DNA of 64,000 bases from Ichthyophis bannanicus (GCA_033557465.1 CM066033.1:1304759519-1304823518), one strand, 5' to 3'. Counted from the stretch's first letter, positions 20,961 to 31,226 are shown. Numbers and translations: made by a program. Notes: a model not told the origin generated them from the sequence alone.

Positions 20961-23290
20961 ACGTAACAGCTCCTAATCCCACATCCGATGCGTCCGTTTG
21001 CACCAGGAAGGGCTTCTTGAAGTCTACCCCACGCAACACTGGACTAGTGCATAGCCTTCCTTTTAAATGATCAAATGCCTTTTCAGCCTTTGGGGTCCAT
21101 CTAATTTGATTTGGACAATTTTTCCGCAGCATGTCCATGAACACTGCACTCTTTTCCGCAAACCTGGGTATAAATCTTTGGTAATACCCAATGAGACCTA
21201 GGAAACTCCTTAAGTGTTTTTTGGTGGTTGGTTGGGGAAAATTTTTAATACTCGCTACTTTGTGGATCAAAGGCTTAATTTTTCCCCTTACCACCAGATG
21301 TCCTAAGTATTTCACTTCTTGCTCTGCAAAAGCGCACTTCTTTGGGTTCAGAGTAATGCCGGCTTGTTTCATGGATCGCAATACTGCTCCAATTCTCACA
21401 AGGTGTTCTGCCCAGCTGTCGCTATGAATTATCACATCATCCATATAAGCGAATGCGTACTCCTGATGTGGTCGCAGAACCTGATCAATTAACCTCTGGC
21501 AGGTAGCTGCTTCTCCATGAAGACCAAAGGGCATTCTCTTGAAGTGAAATAAACCCATTGGGGTACTAAACGCAGTTTTCGGCCTAGATTCCTTTGTCAA
21601 AGGAATCTGCCAGTATCCTTTCGTCATATCTAATGTAGTTAGGTATTGGGCCCGTCCTAACTGGTCCAATAGTTCTTCAATTCTTGGCATGGGGCAGGCA
21701 TCAAAAACAGATATGGCGTTGACCTGCCGGAAGTCTATGCAAAACCTCAAGGTGCCGTCCGGTTTTGGAACCAGGACAATGGGGCTATTCCAAGGGCTCT
21801 TTGATTCCTCTATGATGCCCATTTCTAACATCTCATGAATCTGTGCCACCACCTCTTGTTTTTTTGCTTCAGGCAGACGATAAGGCCTCTGCCTGACTAT
21901 CTTCCCCGGCGGAGTTATAATTTCGTGTGCCACTAGGTGGGTTTCTCCAGGTATCGGAGTCAGTACATCTGAAAATTTTGCCAGTAGTCTTGTTAATTCC
22001 CCTCGCTGTACTGGAGACAGATCCTTGCATATTTGGGGCTCAGGGTTTTCCTTGCATTCAGCCACCTGAGGTCCTAGGTCCTTTTCTTCGGGCACTTCCC
22101 TTCTCTTCTCACAGGTGGCAGAGAGGCTTTCCATCTTCACTCCTCCTGTGGAACCGAACCCTTTGGCTCCCCGTTCTGTGGTGGATAAAGTTGGGACCTC
22201 CTCTACTGGGGGAAAACCCACTCTTTCACAGATTAACTGCGCGATCCGATCTCCCACCTTTACTGGAAAATCCTCCTGTCCAAAGTTAAACAATAAGACT
22301 TTGACATTTCCCCTGTAATCGGGGTCAATAACTCCCGCTCCAACATCTAAAAAATGCTTTAGAGCTAGCCCTAATCGAGGGGCTATTCGCCTGTAACACC
22401 CGATTGGTATTTCAATCTGTAGACCAGTGTCTACTAGGGCTTTCCCTCTGCTAGGAATCGTTGCCTCTTCTGCACTACATAGGTCAAACCCCGCAGCCTG
22501 CGGAGACGCCCGCTTGGGAGCTTGGACCTTCTTTGACACTTTGCAGAACTTTAATGTGAAAATTTGTTTATTTGGAGGTTTGCTCATTACAGGTTTGTTT
22601 CCTGCCTTCTCAGTGGGTTTCTGGGGATTTTCAAAGAGAGGCCTGGGGACCACCATCATCATTCCATCCCCCTGCTGGCCAAGGCCTTTTTCTATTCCCT
22701 GCTTGAACTGGGGCCAGTCCCTTCCCAATATTAAATCATTTGGGAGCTTTGGTACCACTGCCACTGCTATTTCTCTCTGGACCCCTAAACCCTTAATCTT
22801 TAACTTGTATGTAGGATAAAATGAAGCAGCCCCATGGATGCATCTAATGTGCACATTTCTCTCAGGCTTCCTACATTCTGAGTTATTTTTGGCCACTATT
22901 GCCTGCCAAAGCTTTTTAGAAAGCATGCTTTGGTCCGCACCAGAGTCCAAAAGAGCTTGTGTGGTAACCCCTTGTATGTCAACCATTAAAAGAAAACCTT
23001 CTCCAGGTCCTTTCACATTGACACCCATTAAATTAGTGTGGGTTGTACAACCTTTCTGCACATGACCCCACTTTCCACACTGAGAACATTTTTTCTTTGC
23101 CCACATTTCATTTTGGGAAGGTGCACAAACTCTCCCAAAATCAACAGTTTTTCCCTCCTTCTTTTCTGATGTAGCACAATGCCTCTCAGCACCTATTTTG
23201 AGAGAGCTTCCCTTTTGCTGCCAAGCCCACTCGGCTTCTATAAACCTCTGACAAAAGGGTTGCTTCTCCCAGGCTTTGGCAATTCTGCTG
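20961..23290 (-). CDS. pol of a Ty3/gypsy-type element: zinc knuckle, protease, dUTPase, reverse transcriptase
   Basis: One long frame on the minus strand; counted from [10 protein letters not shown] at 23106 it holds: a CCHC knuckle (C7, C10, H15, C20); protease with LLDSGAD at 52-58 and LILGRDW near 125; dUTPase at about 190-320 with all five motifs ([45 protein letters not shown]); reverse transcriptase at about 375-620 with [24 protein letters not shown] and YMDD at 554-557; then [14 protein letters not shown], the start of RNase H, before the insertion at 20960. The frame continues upstream of 23106 to about 23290 without a stop. In dUTPase motif 2 the usual PRSG serine is leucine. dUTPase would keep uracil out of the DNA copy. 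A reading shift from gag is needed. Confidence 0.85.
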
Positions 23291-23947
23291 GATGAGAAAA
23301 GACTGCAAATCCTTGGGCACTGCTGCCATAAATTGTTCTAGCATAATCATATCAACAATCATATCTACATCCTTCCCTTCAGGAGCCAGCCATTTCAGGG
23401 CTAATCCACAAATCCTTTGGTTTAAGCCTTTTGGCGTCTCGCCATCCCTCAGGACTGTGGCCCTAAACATACGACGATATACTGTGGCTGTCAGCCCCAA
23501 GCGATCCTTTATAGCAGCTTTTACAGCCTTATAATCTAACGTGTGGGCTGCTGGCATGGCCCTGTAAGCGGCTAAGGCCTCTCCTGTTAAGGATGTGGCC
23601 AGGCGTATAGCCCATTGAGTCTCAGGCCATCCTAAGGCCTGTGCTACTCTTTCAAAAGAATTGATAAAGTCATCCACATTATCCTCTGGACTTAGTTTAC
23701 CAAAACTAAATGGTCCCATATTGGAAAAGTCTACCATACTGTCCATACGTGGAGCATCTGGGCTTGCTGGCGCTGGCACTCCTCCGCCTCCCTGGCTCCG
23801 GAGTGAAATCAATGCCTCCACCAGATCAATAACTGGCTTCTGCTGTTCCCTCATGGCAACGATGGCCTTGTCCTGCGCCATTTGCGCTAACTCCTGCTGA
23901 CGGCTGAACTGGTTCACCATCCAACTCACAAGTTCCTTGGGATCCAT
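23186..23947 (-). CDS. gag with SCAN-like region
   Basis: The frame opens at ATG 23947 ([18 protein letters not shown]) and runs 253 codons. After a Gln-rich helix and a Gly/Pro linker it has a capsid-like part ([20 protein letters not shown]). The segment of about residues 165-235 ([34 protein letters not shown]) resembles the SCAN domain, which is thought to derive from Gmr1-like gag. Its last 35 codons overlap the upstream end of the pol frame, which is offset by +1; either a recent frameshift or programmed shifting could join them. Start choice: first ATG after a 353-base leader, and the next residues fit gag N-termini. Confidence 0.8.
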   Translation of the reverse strand: MDPKELVSWMVNQFSRQQELAQMAQDKAIVAMREQQKPVIDLVEALISLRSQGGGGVPAPASPDAPRMDSMVDFSNMGPFSFGKLSPEDNVDDFINSFERVAQALGWPETQWAIRLATSLTGEALAAYRAMPAAHTLDYKAVKAAIKDRLGLTATVYRRMFRATVLRDGETPKGLNQRICGLALKWLAPEGKDVDMIVDMIMLEQFMAAVPKDLQSFLIQQNCQSLGEATLLSEVYRSRVGLAAKGKLSQNRC

Positions 23948-24300
23948 GGCTTGTTACCTGTAAGGAAAAAAAAGAGAGAAAAAAAAACCAACGGCGGCAC
24001 CGTACAATAGAAATTTTTTTTCCTCTATATGCTCCCTTTAAATGCCTCAGCATATACTTTTTTTCTCTTTTATCCTGAAGTGATCATGCCCCAGGTAACT
24101 TTACCTTGTTCAGGCGTTAAGTCTCACTTCCACAGGGTCTTTTGACTAGAACTGCTCCTGGAACACCTCCTTCTGCTGTTCCTCCAAGTCAGCCAAGGAA
24201 ACTCTGTATTCAGTTGCTTCTGCTTGGAAACTTGCAGCAGTATCCTTATGGACTTCCTGGTTACTTTAAGATGAAAAAAATATCCAAGAACTACGCCACT
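23948..24300 (-). promoter_or_regulatory. Leader and possible primer-binding site of the LTR element
   Basis: These bases lie between the 5' LTR inner edge (24301) and gag. In the element's sense the leader begins AGTGGCGTAGTTCTTGG; TGGCGTAG two bases after the LTR is where a tRNA 3' end would pair. I cannot name the tRNA. A-rich/T-rich runs lie near 23960-24020. Confidence 0.5.
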
Positions 24301-24466
24301 TGTCACACCCTTAGCCCCTTACCTTGGTATGGGGGGCGTGGATTTGTTTTTATCACTGTGGTGCTTCAACCTCTGGCCTTTTTCTAACTGGATGCCTTTA
24401 CATGCATTCTGGGAAAGGTAGTTCAGTTAGATATCACTTGGGCTCAGATGAAAAAAAAACACCTTC

Positions 24467-24474
24467 TTTGTAGT
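24467..24474. repeat. 8-bp target-site duplication TTTGTAGT (left copy)
   Basis: The same eight bases occur at 30692-30699, directly outside the two hAT ends. The uninterrupted 3' LTR has CTTTTTTGTAGTTGGG at this point, which supports the duplication. Confidence 0.9.
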
Positions 24475-25479
24475 CAGGGGCGGCCCAAGGGGGGTGCGGG
24501 GCCATGTGCGAAGACTCGGTGCGGGGCCTCATTTGCATAAGGTGCCTTATTTGCATAAATATTTGCATAATGTTACCATACACTAACTTTTAGTAAACAT
24601 GCCTCTTAATGAGTATATGGATAAAGAAAGACTAAAAGATTTCTACATTACTATAATCCAGTACCAACCGCCAGGCACATTAGGAACTACTACAAACACT
24701 GCCCATTTAGAACCCATAGCAAACCCGCCGTATCCTAACAGCACTACCAGGACTCACAAAGCACCATACCCTAACTATCAAAAGGCAACACTGCAAATAT
24801 TAAACCAATACATTTCAGAGAATAACAATACATGACCTACTGGGGAAAGAGAACAAGTGGCAATGTCAAATAGGAATTATATAAACAGAATACCTCAGCT
24901 CAGTTACACATGCAGAACATAGATCATCACCAAACAAGGAATCACAATTTAGAAACAGGAAGACAATAATTAAACTGGGAACCCCAAAAGCCAAACTTGG
25001 AATGTACAACACTGTAGAAATAAAACTATAAATTAATTTCCTCTTGTACTAAACATAGTGCAGACGTTAATGATGCACATTTCCCAGAGCTGACATATTC
25101 AAGTTAATAAAATCAAAATAAAGAGATATTTTTCTACCTTTTGTGCATTTATTTTCAGTTACAATTGTTCCATCCACTTTCTTCTAGTTTCTTCGTGTCT
25201 TCTGCTAACTCTCCATCTGCTGTCCATTTGTCCTTTCTTCTCTCTTCTAGTTTTTTTTTTCCATTCTCTCTCTACTTCTGCTTTAACATACTAATCTTTC
25301 TCCTTTTGCTCTTTCCTCATTCCTATTTCATCCACTCAAATTTTACCCCTCCATCCTCAATCCCCACTTACTCTCCTAATATCCGGCCAATTGTAGATTT
25401 GTCTTCCCTCCCACACAAAATATTTTTCCCTCTCCATTTCACTCTCCCAGTCCCATCCCATTCTAATCCTCCCCCAACA

Positions 25480-26380
25480 TCAGCTCCCTTCTAGTTCCAG
25501 CCCCACTCAGCATCTGCTCCCTTCTAGTCCCTGCATCAGCCCATTTCCAGTCCTAGCCCCCCATCAGCCCATTTCCAATCCTATCCTAGCCCCACCATCA
25601 GCCCATTTCAAGTCCTAGCTCCCCCATCCATTTCCAGTCCTGTCCGAGTCCCTCCATCAGCTCATTTCTAGTCCTTTCCTAGCCCCACCATCAGCCCATG
25701 TCAAATCCTAGCTCCCCTCCACTCAGCCCATTTCCAATCCAAACCCCCCATGAGACTACTTCTAGCCCCTCCATGAGTCCATTTCAATTCAAGCCCCCAC
25801 CATAGCCCATTTCCAACCTTAGCACCCCCAACAGCCCATTTCCAGTCCTATCCTAGCCCCTCCATCAGCCCATTTCCTGTCCTAGCCCCCCCCACTCAGC
25901 CCATTTCCAATCCTAGCTCCCTCCCCTCATAGCCCATTTCCATTCCAAGCCCCCCTCCCCATCAGCTATTTGCAGTTCAAGCCCCCCCTTCCACTCAGCC
26001 CATTTCCATTCCAAGCTCCTGTCCCCATCAGCTATTTGCAGTTCAAGCCCCCCTTCCACTCAGCCCATTACCAGTCCTAGCCCCCCATAGCCCATTACCA
26101 GTCCTAAGCCCCCCATCAGCCCACTTCCAGTCTTAGCCCCCCCATAGCCCATTACCAGTCCTAACCCCCCCTATCAGCCCATTACCAGTCCTAACCCCCA
26201 TCAGCCCATTTCCAGTCTTAGCCCCCCATAGCCTATTACCTGTCCTAACCCCCCCATAGCCCATTACCAGTCCTAACCCCCCCCATGAGCCAATTTCCAG
26301 TCTTAGCCCCCCATAGCCTATTTCCTGTCCTAAACCCCCCATAGCCATTTACCAGTCCTAACCCCCCCCCCCCCATCAGC
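25480..26380. repeat. Minisatellite, about 37-50-bp units based on CCCATTTCCAGTCCTAGCCC
   Basis: The core word AGCCCATT(T/A)CCAGTCCTA recurs more than 15 times with variable C-runs between copies, for example near 25585, 25845, 26070, 26140, 26180 and 26250. The unit length drifts. On the minus strand it gives a Gly-rich frame, which is a by-product of the repeat. A short stretch of the same repeat occurs at 30476-30545. Confidence 0.85.
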
Positions 26381-26381
26381 C

Positions 26382-26772
26382 CAGCTAGGTTAAAAAAAAC
26401 ACAAACCGGCTGCTGCTGCCGCTGCCGCCGTGGCAGCGGCAGAATCCAGCATCCCGCGGGGCCCCCCCTGCCCTGCAGAGTCTTCCATGCGGCCTCAGCG
26501 CAGGCTTTTCAGAGCCGCACAAAGGGAGAGTTTCCCTTTCTTGCGGCTCTGTTAATCCCGCCGCGGGGCTGATGGGAAATCAGCCCCGCGGCGGGATTAA
26601 CAGAGCCGCGAGAGGAGAAGCTCTCTCTCTTCGCGCGGCTCTGACAGCCGATGCTGAGGCTACATGGAAGACTCTGCAGGGCAGGGGGGCCCCGCGGGAT
26701 GCTGGTTTCTGCCACTGCCACGGCAGCAGCAGCCGCCGGTTTGTGTTTTTTTTTTAACTTAGTTGGGCTGAA
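26382..26772. repeat. Large imperfect palindrome, two arms of about 190 bp
   Basis: The arms 26382-26573 and 26579-26772 are reverse complements with few differences. The centre is GGGGCTGATGGGAAATCAGC, giving a five-base spacer near 26574-26578. The outer ends pair AGCTAGGTTAAAAAAAACAC with GTTTTTTTTTTAACTTAG-type sequence. The arms are GC-rich with CTG/CAG runs. It could form a long hairpin or cruciform. The right-end fragment at 30560-30610 keeps only traces of it. Confidence 0.85.
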
Positions 26773-26855
26773 GCAAGATGTTTTTTGCGTGGGGTCCCCT
26801 GAAACACGGGGCCCTGTGCAAAAAACATTCTTGCTCAATGGACGGGCCGGCCCTG

Positions 26856-26956
26856 CAAGTGTCATGTAAAGCAATGTTAAGTGACATGGCCAAGAACATA
26901 AAGGGAGCAAGCCGGAACTGAATGCTGTTCCCTTCATGAGCAAGCCATTGCAATAA
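26856..26956 (-). mobile_element. SINE-like fragment between hAT end and DDE transposon
   Basis: GTTAAGTGACATGGCCAAGA near 26877 resembles the inverted SINE core (GTTAAGTGACTTGCCCAAGG at 36147). The remainder is too diverged to define ends. Confidence 0.4.
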
Positions 26957-29769
26957 CACAGGTACACTAAAAAAATTTTTTTTTAAACTGCCTCTAATGT
27001 TTCGATTGATTTTTACGTTTTTTGGTGCGCTGAATCCAAATCTGGTAACCAATTTGCTCCATCACATACAGATTTTTTGCTACATTGGGTTAGCAGTTTG
27101 AGGTGAACATTTCAGATTGAGTGCGATCGAGATAAAAGTTTCTTGGATGAATTCTTTATACTAATTGTTTAGTAGTTATTCAAATAAGAATAAAGAAAAT
27201 TGTAACAAGGCAGCACATAAGAATAGAGTAATGTCAACAAAACACACTGTGATGGTAGCAAAATTGTCTGCACTTAAAACAGCCACATACATGTGCACAA
27301 ACATTGAGCATATAAGAGCGAGGTTAGACACAAAGCAAAGCAAAGAAATGTGCAAAAAATGTTGTACAGGTATGTATGTAAGAATAGAAAACGCAAACCG
27401 CACCATTGCAATACATGAAGACAAACACCCGATGGTGTGAAAATAAAATTCTAATAAATGAGATCCGACACTGTGGTAATAACTAGCAAATTTTTATTTC
27501 AAAGTTTAGTAAAAACACGATATTTGTCAACACAGTTTAGATTTTAAAGTCATTCTTGGGTCAATCAATCTCCTGGTGGGCCCGTTTCTTCTTCCCCCGA
27601 ATGCTTCTTTTGGTGCGCTGCTTGGCGTATTTTTCATCTGGGGTTTCCCGCAGCAGCAACCAGCAGAAATCAGCCATCATAGTGGTGTTCCATCTTCCTT
27701 GGTACCTTCTCTCTGCGTCCTTGATGTCCTGGTGAAACCTTTCACCTTGTTCTTCACTGTACGCCCCCAAGTTTTCGGGAAAGTAGTTCACATGGGAGTG
27801 CAAGAAATGGACTTTCAGGCTCATGTTACAGCCTTGTTCTTTGAAGGCATTGAGCATCCTGGCAACAATATCCTTATAGTTCTCATCCCGCCTGTTCCCC
27901 AAGAATTTGAGAACAACATCCTTGAAGGAATCCCAGGCTTCTTTTTCCTTCTCAGACATCGTTTCAGTGAATGCTCCATCTGAAATGAGTTTCCTTATAT
28001 CAGGGCCAACAAACACTCCTTCCTTTAGCTTTGCTTCAGAAAGTCGGGGGAACTTTGAGCAAAGGTACCGAAAGCACTCACCATCTTTTGGAAGGGACTT
28101 GATGAATTGCTTAATGAGACCCAACTTAATGTGGAGAGATGGTAATAGAATTTTATCACGAGGTACCAAGCTCTCATGAAGAACATTTTTCTCACCGGGT
28201 CTCAAATACTCCCGAATTGGCCAGTCTTTTTTCCCCCAGTGTAGGGCGCAGGCCCGGCTATCCCACAAGCAAAGGAAGCAGGGATATTTGGTGTGAAACC
28301 GGATTGCTGCCCTAATAGCATGGATAGAATTTTAAAGTCTCCACAAATCATCCACTTATGCTCATCATAACGAATCTTCTGAAGAATCAGGTCCAAATTC
28401 TCGTATTTTTCTTGGAGAATAACAGAGTGAGCAATAGGAACTGAAGCGAATGTGTTGCCATTATGAAGAAGAACACCTTTTATGCTGTCTTTTGACGAAT
28501 CAATGAACAGCCGCCATTCAGCAGGATCATACTTGAGTTTAAACTTTTCCATCACTCTGTATATATCGTTGCAAAATACCAAATCTTCCTCTTTGCTGAA
28601 ATACTTCAAAAATTGTGTCTCGCGGTTGCGGTACCAATAAAAAGTTGTTCCTGGTGACAATAGATTTTTCTGTTTAAGCCGAGAACCTAGCAGTTGGGCA
28701 GCATCTTTTGGGAGTCCTAAATCCCGGACTAAATCATTCAATTCAGCTTGAGAGAAAAGTTCAGGTTTCGGATCTGGTTCAGTTTCAAACTCGGAAGTAC
28801 TGGACTCATCGGGAAAAGCCATCTGATGAGTCTCATCATGATCAGAACCGTCCACACAAATATGATCCAAAGATTTTGGTGGTTCAGGCACAGGTACTTC
28901 GTTGCTATGAGGCATAGGCCTAATTGCTGAGGGAAGGTTGGGGTAACTTATTACGTTCTTATTTTTTAAGTTGTATCCCTTCACAATGCAAGAGCAAAAA
29001 TAGCAGTCACTGCTGTGGTCTCTTTGTTCACGCCACATCATAGGTATTTCGAAACAAAATGCTTGTTTTTTACCTTTCATCCATAAGCGTAGATCTTCCT
29101 CACATGTCTTGCACACTTTGTGAGGAGCCCACGGTTTGTCTTGATCGCCTAACTTCAAACCGAAATAGGCGAAATATACTTTTTTAATAAATGCAGAAAT
29201 GTTCCTCTGCCGCTTTTTCACGGTATATTCCCCACAAATAAAACAAAAACTGTCCGGAGAGTTGGCGCAAATACACAGCACTGCAAACTACAACTGTAGT
29301 GAACCACTTCGGAATAAAGCTGGATTACGACTGAGCAAACAAAAGGTAATAATGAACTTGCAAGAAACTGAAATTTGACAGGAACGTTCATGTCGCAACC
29401 ACCGTGTTTGAGCGAGCGAACGAGGCGAGGCGAACAGGAAAGAACATGCGCCAGCGCGAGTACTGGATTTAGCCCCCCGCCTCCCAATTGTCCTGTTAAT
29501 GTATAAAATGAATACAAAACACTCTAAAATATCATGAGGGAGTGTTTCTAGTTAGTTAACCATCACAACCTCTATTTTGGGCCAAGAAATAAAACTGCAG
29601 TCGGCTAAAAAGAAATTATGTGAACATTCCTTATATGGGTAAGAAATCTAATTTTGCAAGAAAACGTGACGTGATGGAACATTTTGGCTATTTTTCCTGG
29701 ATTCAGCACCCCAAAATCTATAGGAAGCAGTTGCAAAACTGGAGGCAGTTTTTTGGTAGTTTACCTGTG
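26957..29769 (-). mobile_element. DNA transposon of unassigned superfamily with ~100-bp terminal inverted repeats
   Basis: The left end CACAGGTACACTA and the right end, inverted, CACAGGTAAACTACC open imperfect terminal repeats of about 109 bp (26957-27065) and 99 bp (29671-29769). Shared inner blocks are AAACTGCCTC, TTTTGGTGCGCTGAATCCA (or TTTTGGGGTGCTGAATCCA) and TCCATCAC. TAA occurs on both sides (26954-26956 and 29770-29772), a likely 3-bp target duplication. The 2.8-kb unit carries one minus-strand gene (27561-29281). It sits inside the passenger part of the hAT composite. Confidence 0.75.
27561..29281 (-). pseudogene. Putative DDE transposase, one frameshift (~570 aa)
   Basis: The first frame (29281-28202) starts MLCICANSPDSFCFICGEY. 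It has a ZAD-like zinc-binding part (CFIC near 13-16 and CKTC near 57-60), an acidic linker, then WRLFIDSSKDSIKG with D261 and WMICGDFKIL with D315. Just after GFTP the frame shifts near 28285-28290 (a net two-base gain or one-base loss). The second frame begins inside a CxxC + LWDSRA block and has LPSLHIKLGLIKQF, MSLKVHFLHSHVNYFPENLG and EEQGERFHQDI, then a Lys/Arg-rich tail ending at 27561. The D, D, CxxC, H and E order suggests an RNase H-fold transposase. I recall similar unnamed proteins in many animal gene sets. Exact superfamily not assigned. A polyadenylation-like AATAAA lies just downstream near 27494. Confidence 0.7.
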
Positions 29770-29772
29770 TAA

Positions 29773-30475
29773 CCAATCGGTGCCACTCTACTCTGTGATG
29801 TCTGCATAGTGTGTACAGTCCTGGTTGCTATATTGCAAACATGATAGGGGGACGAGGAATAGAAATTGAAAGGAGAACAGCCAAAAATGCTCAAGGGGAT
29901 GGAATGTACTCCCTATGAGGAAGGTCCAAACACTTCACAGCACCACAACATGCCATATAGAGGGTCGAGGAGAGATATGATACTGTTCCAGTAAGTCATG
30001 AGTGCATTAGAGCAGATTAATGCACAGCTAGGTGTTCAATCCAGAGAGTCCCCAGAAGTCCATGCTGACATGTGGTGACCCAACAACCCCAGTGCTCATT
30101 AGGAAAGGTATGACCAGAAGTAGATAGCCAGACCCATGTGCCTGATTCAATGGAGACTAAAGTGACATGGGCAAGGTCACACGAGGCACCTGTAGGAATC
30201 TAACCTTGCCAGGTTGCTATGTATTTATGTTATGTATGTATCTAACAGGTGTGTTATACCATTCTGTCATCTCAGTGGAAGAGTAGTCTGCTGGTTAGTG
30301 CAACAAACCACAACCCAAGAAAACTGGATTTGATTCCCACTAGGAGTGCTGAGTGGTTGTGAGCAAGTCACTGTAACCTCCAGGCCTGGCTGTCTACTTC
30401 TGCTGATACCGTGCCAAGAGGAGTCAGCATGAAAAATAATATTTTAGTCAAAGCAGTTTACATTGAACCCTCCCC
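29773..30475 (+). mobile_element. Passenger DNA with SINE copies in both orientations
   Basis: At 30160-30215 an inverted SINE core (AAAGTGACATGGGCAAGGTC) is seen. At 30270-30470 a plus-strand SINE shows a GTAGTCTGCTGGTTAGTG head, GGATTTGATTCCCAC as B box, GTGAGCAAGTCACTGTAACC core and an AAGCAGTTTACATTGAAC tail. The stretch 29773-30150 is not recognised. Confidence 0.6.
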
Positions 30476-30691
30476 TATCAGCCCACTTCCAGTCTTAGCC
30501 TCCCCCCCCCCAGCCCATTACCAGTCCTAAACCCCCTTCCCCCCTATCATCGCAAATTAAAAAAAAACAACCTAGCTGCTTCTGCCGCAGCAGCTTTCAA
30601 CTTGGGATGAAGAATGTTTTTTGCGCGGGGCCCCCTGAAACGCGGGGCCCTGTGCAAAAAACATTCTTGCTCAATGGACGGGCCGGCCCTG
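30476..30691. mobile_element. Second hAT right-end fragment
   Basis: It starts inside the minisatellite (CAGCCCATTACCAGTCC near 30518), skips nearly all of the palindrome, and then repeats the last part of the inner hAT copy, with GCGGGGCCCCCTGAAACGCG and the terminal GGGCCGGCCCTG. It differs from 26770-26855 at a few bases. It supplies the outer right end of the composite. Confidence 0.8.
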
Positions 30692-31226
30692 TTTGTAGTT
30701 GGGTTTGAGTAAGTGCAATTTATTCATTAGCACAAAATAAGACACACTAGGTTCACAGATCCACCTTTTAAAGATATTTTCATCCAGGAATTCTTGCAAC
30801 TTATAACGAGATAACTTGAACTGAAACAAAACAGCTTCCCTCAGCCTTAATTAGCAACACCTGCCTTCAGCAGAGCTTGCCGTGAAGATCAAACAAACAG
30901 AAAGAAACTTTTAAACCAGGTTTCTTTTCCTTTCCAGTCCAGAGCAAATACCTGGTTATCTTGTATGTTAAACTCAGCACTTCATACAGATAGTCCAATT
31001 CATAGAAGCAATAAAACTCTTTTCCAGGTTCTCTCAGCAGTTAAACAAACCAAAAGCATTTCTTAACTTCCTTCAGTTGAAATGGCATCAAAGGAGCTCT
31101 GCACTGCTCACAGCTGTTTCTCCAAAAGACAATCAGGAATCTTCAGCTTTTCACTGCGTAACACTTTTCCTGAGCTTAGAACTTTAACAAGCAAACACAG
31201 CTCTCAAGGCTTTGGACACTGGAGAC

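Larger units (their letters stand above)
24475..26855. mobile_element. Non-autonomous hAT element (inner, complete ends)
   Basis: It has the left end described for the composite and a right end CGGGCCGGCCCTG at 26843-26855. Near the right end a hairpin pairs AAGATGTTTTTTGCG with TGCAAAAAACATTCTT around a GGGGTCC-type stem at 26776-26832. It contains AT-rich DNA (24530-25130), a pyrimidine-rich part, the minisatellite and the palindrome. No transposase frame is seen. The eight bases after 26855 do not match those before 24475. Confidence 0.75.
24475..30691. mobile_element. hAT-ended composite transposon (6.2 kb)
   Basis: The left end is CAGGGGCGGCCCAAG and the right end, inverted, is CAGGGCCGGCCCGTC; this is a 12-bp hAT-style terminal repeat with one mismatch. 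An exact 8-bp duplication TTTGTAGT flanks it (24467-24474 and 30692-30699), and removing it restores the LTR. A second, complete copy of the right end lies inside at about 26770-26855. The unit therefore holds a non-autonomous hAT element (24475-26855), a 3.6-kb passenger (26856-30475) with a different DNA transposon, and a right-end fragment (30476-30691). No hAT transposase is encoded inside. Confidence 0.85.

Noticed and set aside
24301..24474. Considered as a solo LTR unrelated to 18449
   Set aside because: It joins 30700-31226 and 32381-33207 to rebuild an LTR of the same length as the left one.
26133..26348. Gly-rich repetitive open frame on the minus strand
   Set aside because: It is a translation of the minisatellite and has no independent support.
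25480..26380. Repeat array considered as a CRISPR array
   Set aside because: Unit and spacer lengths are irregular, the spacers are C-runs, and this is vertebrate-type DNA.
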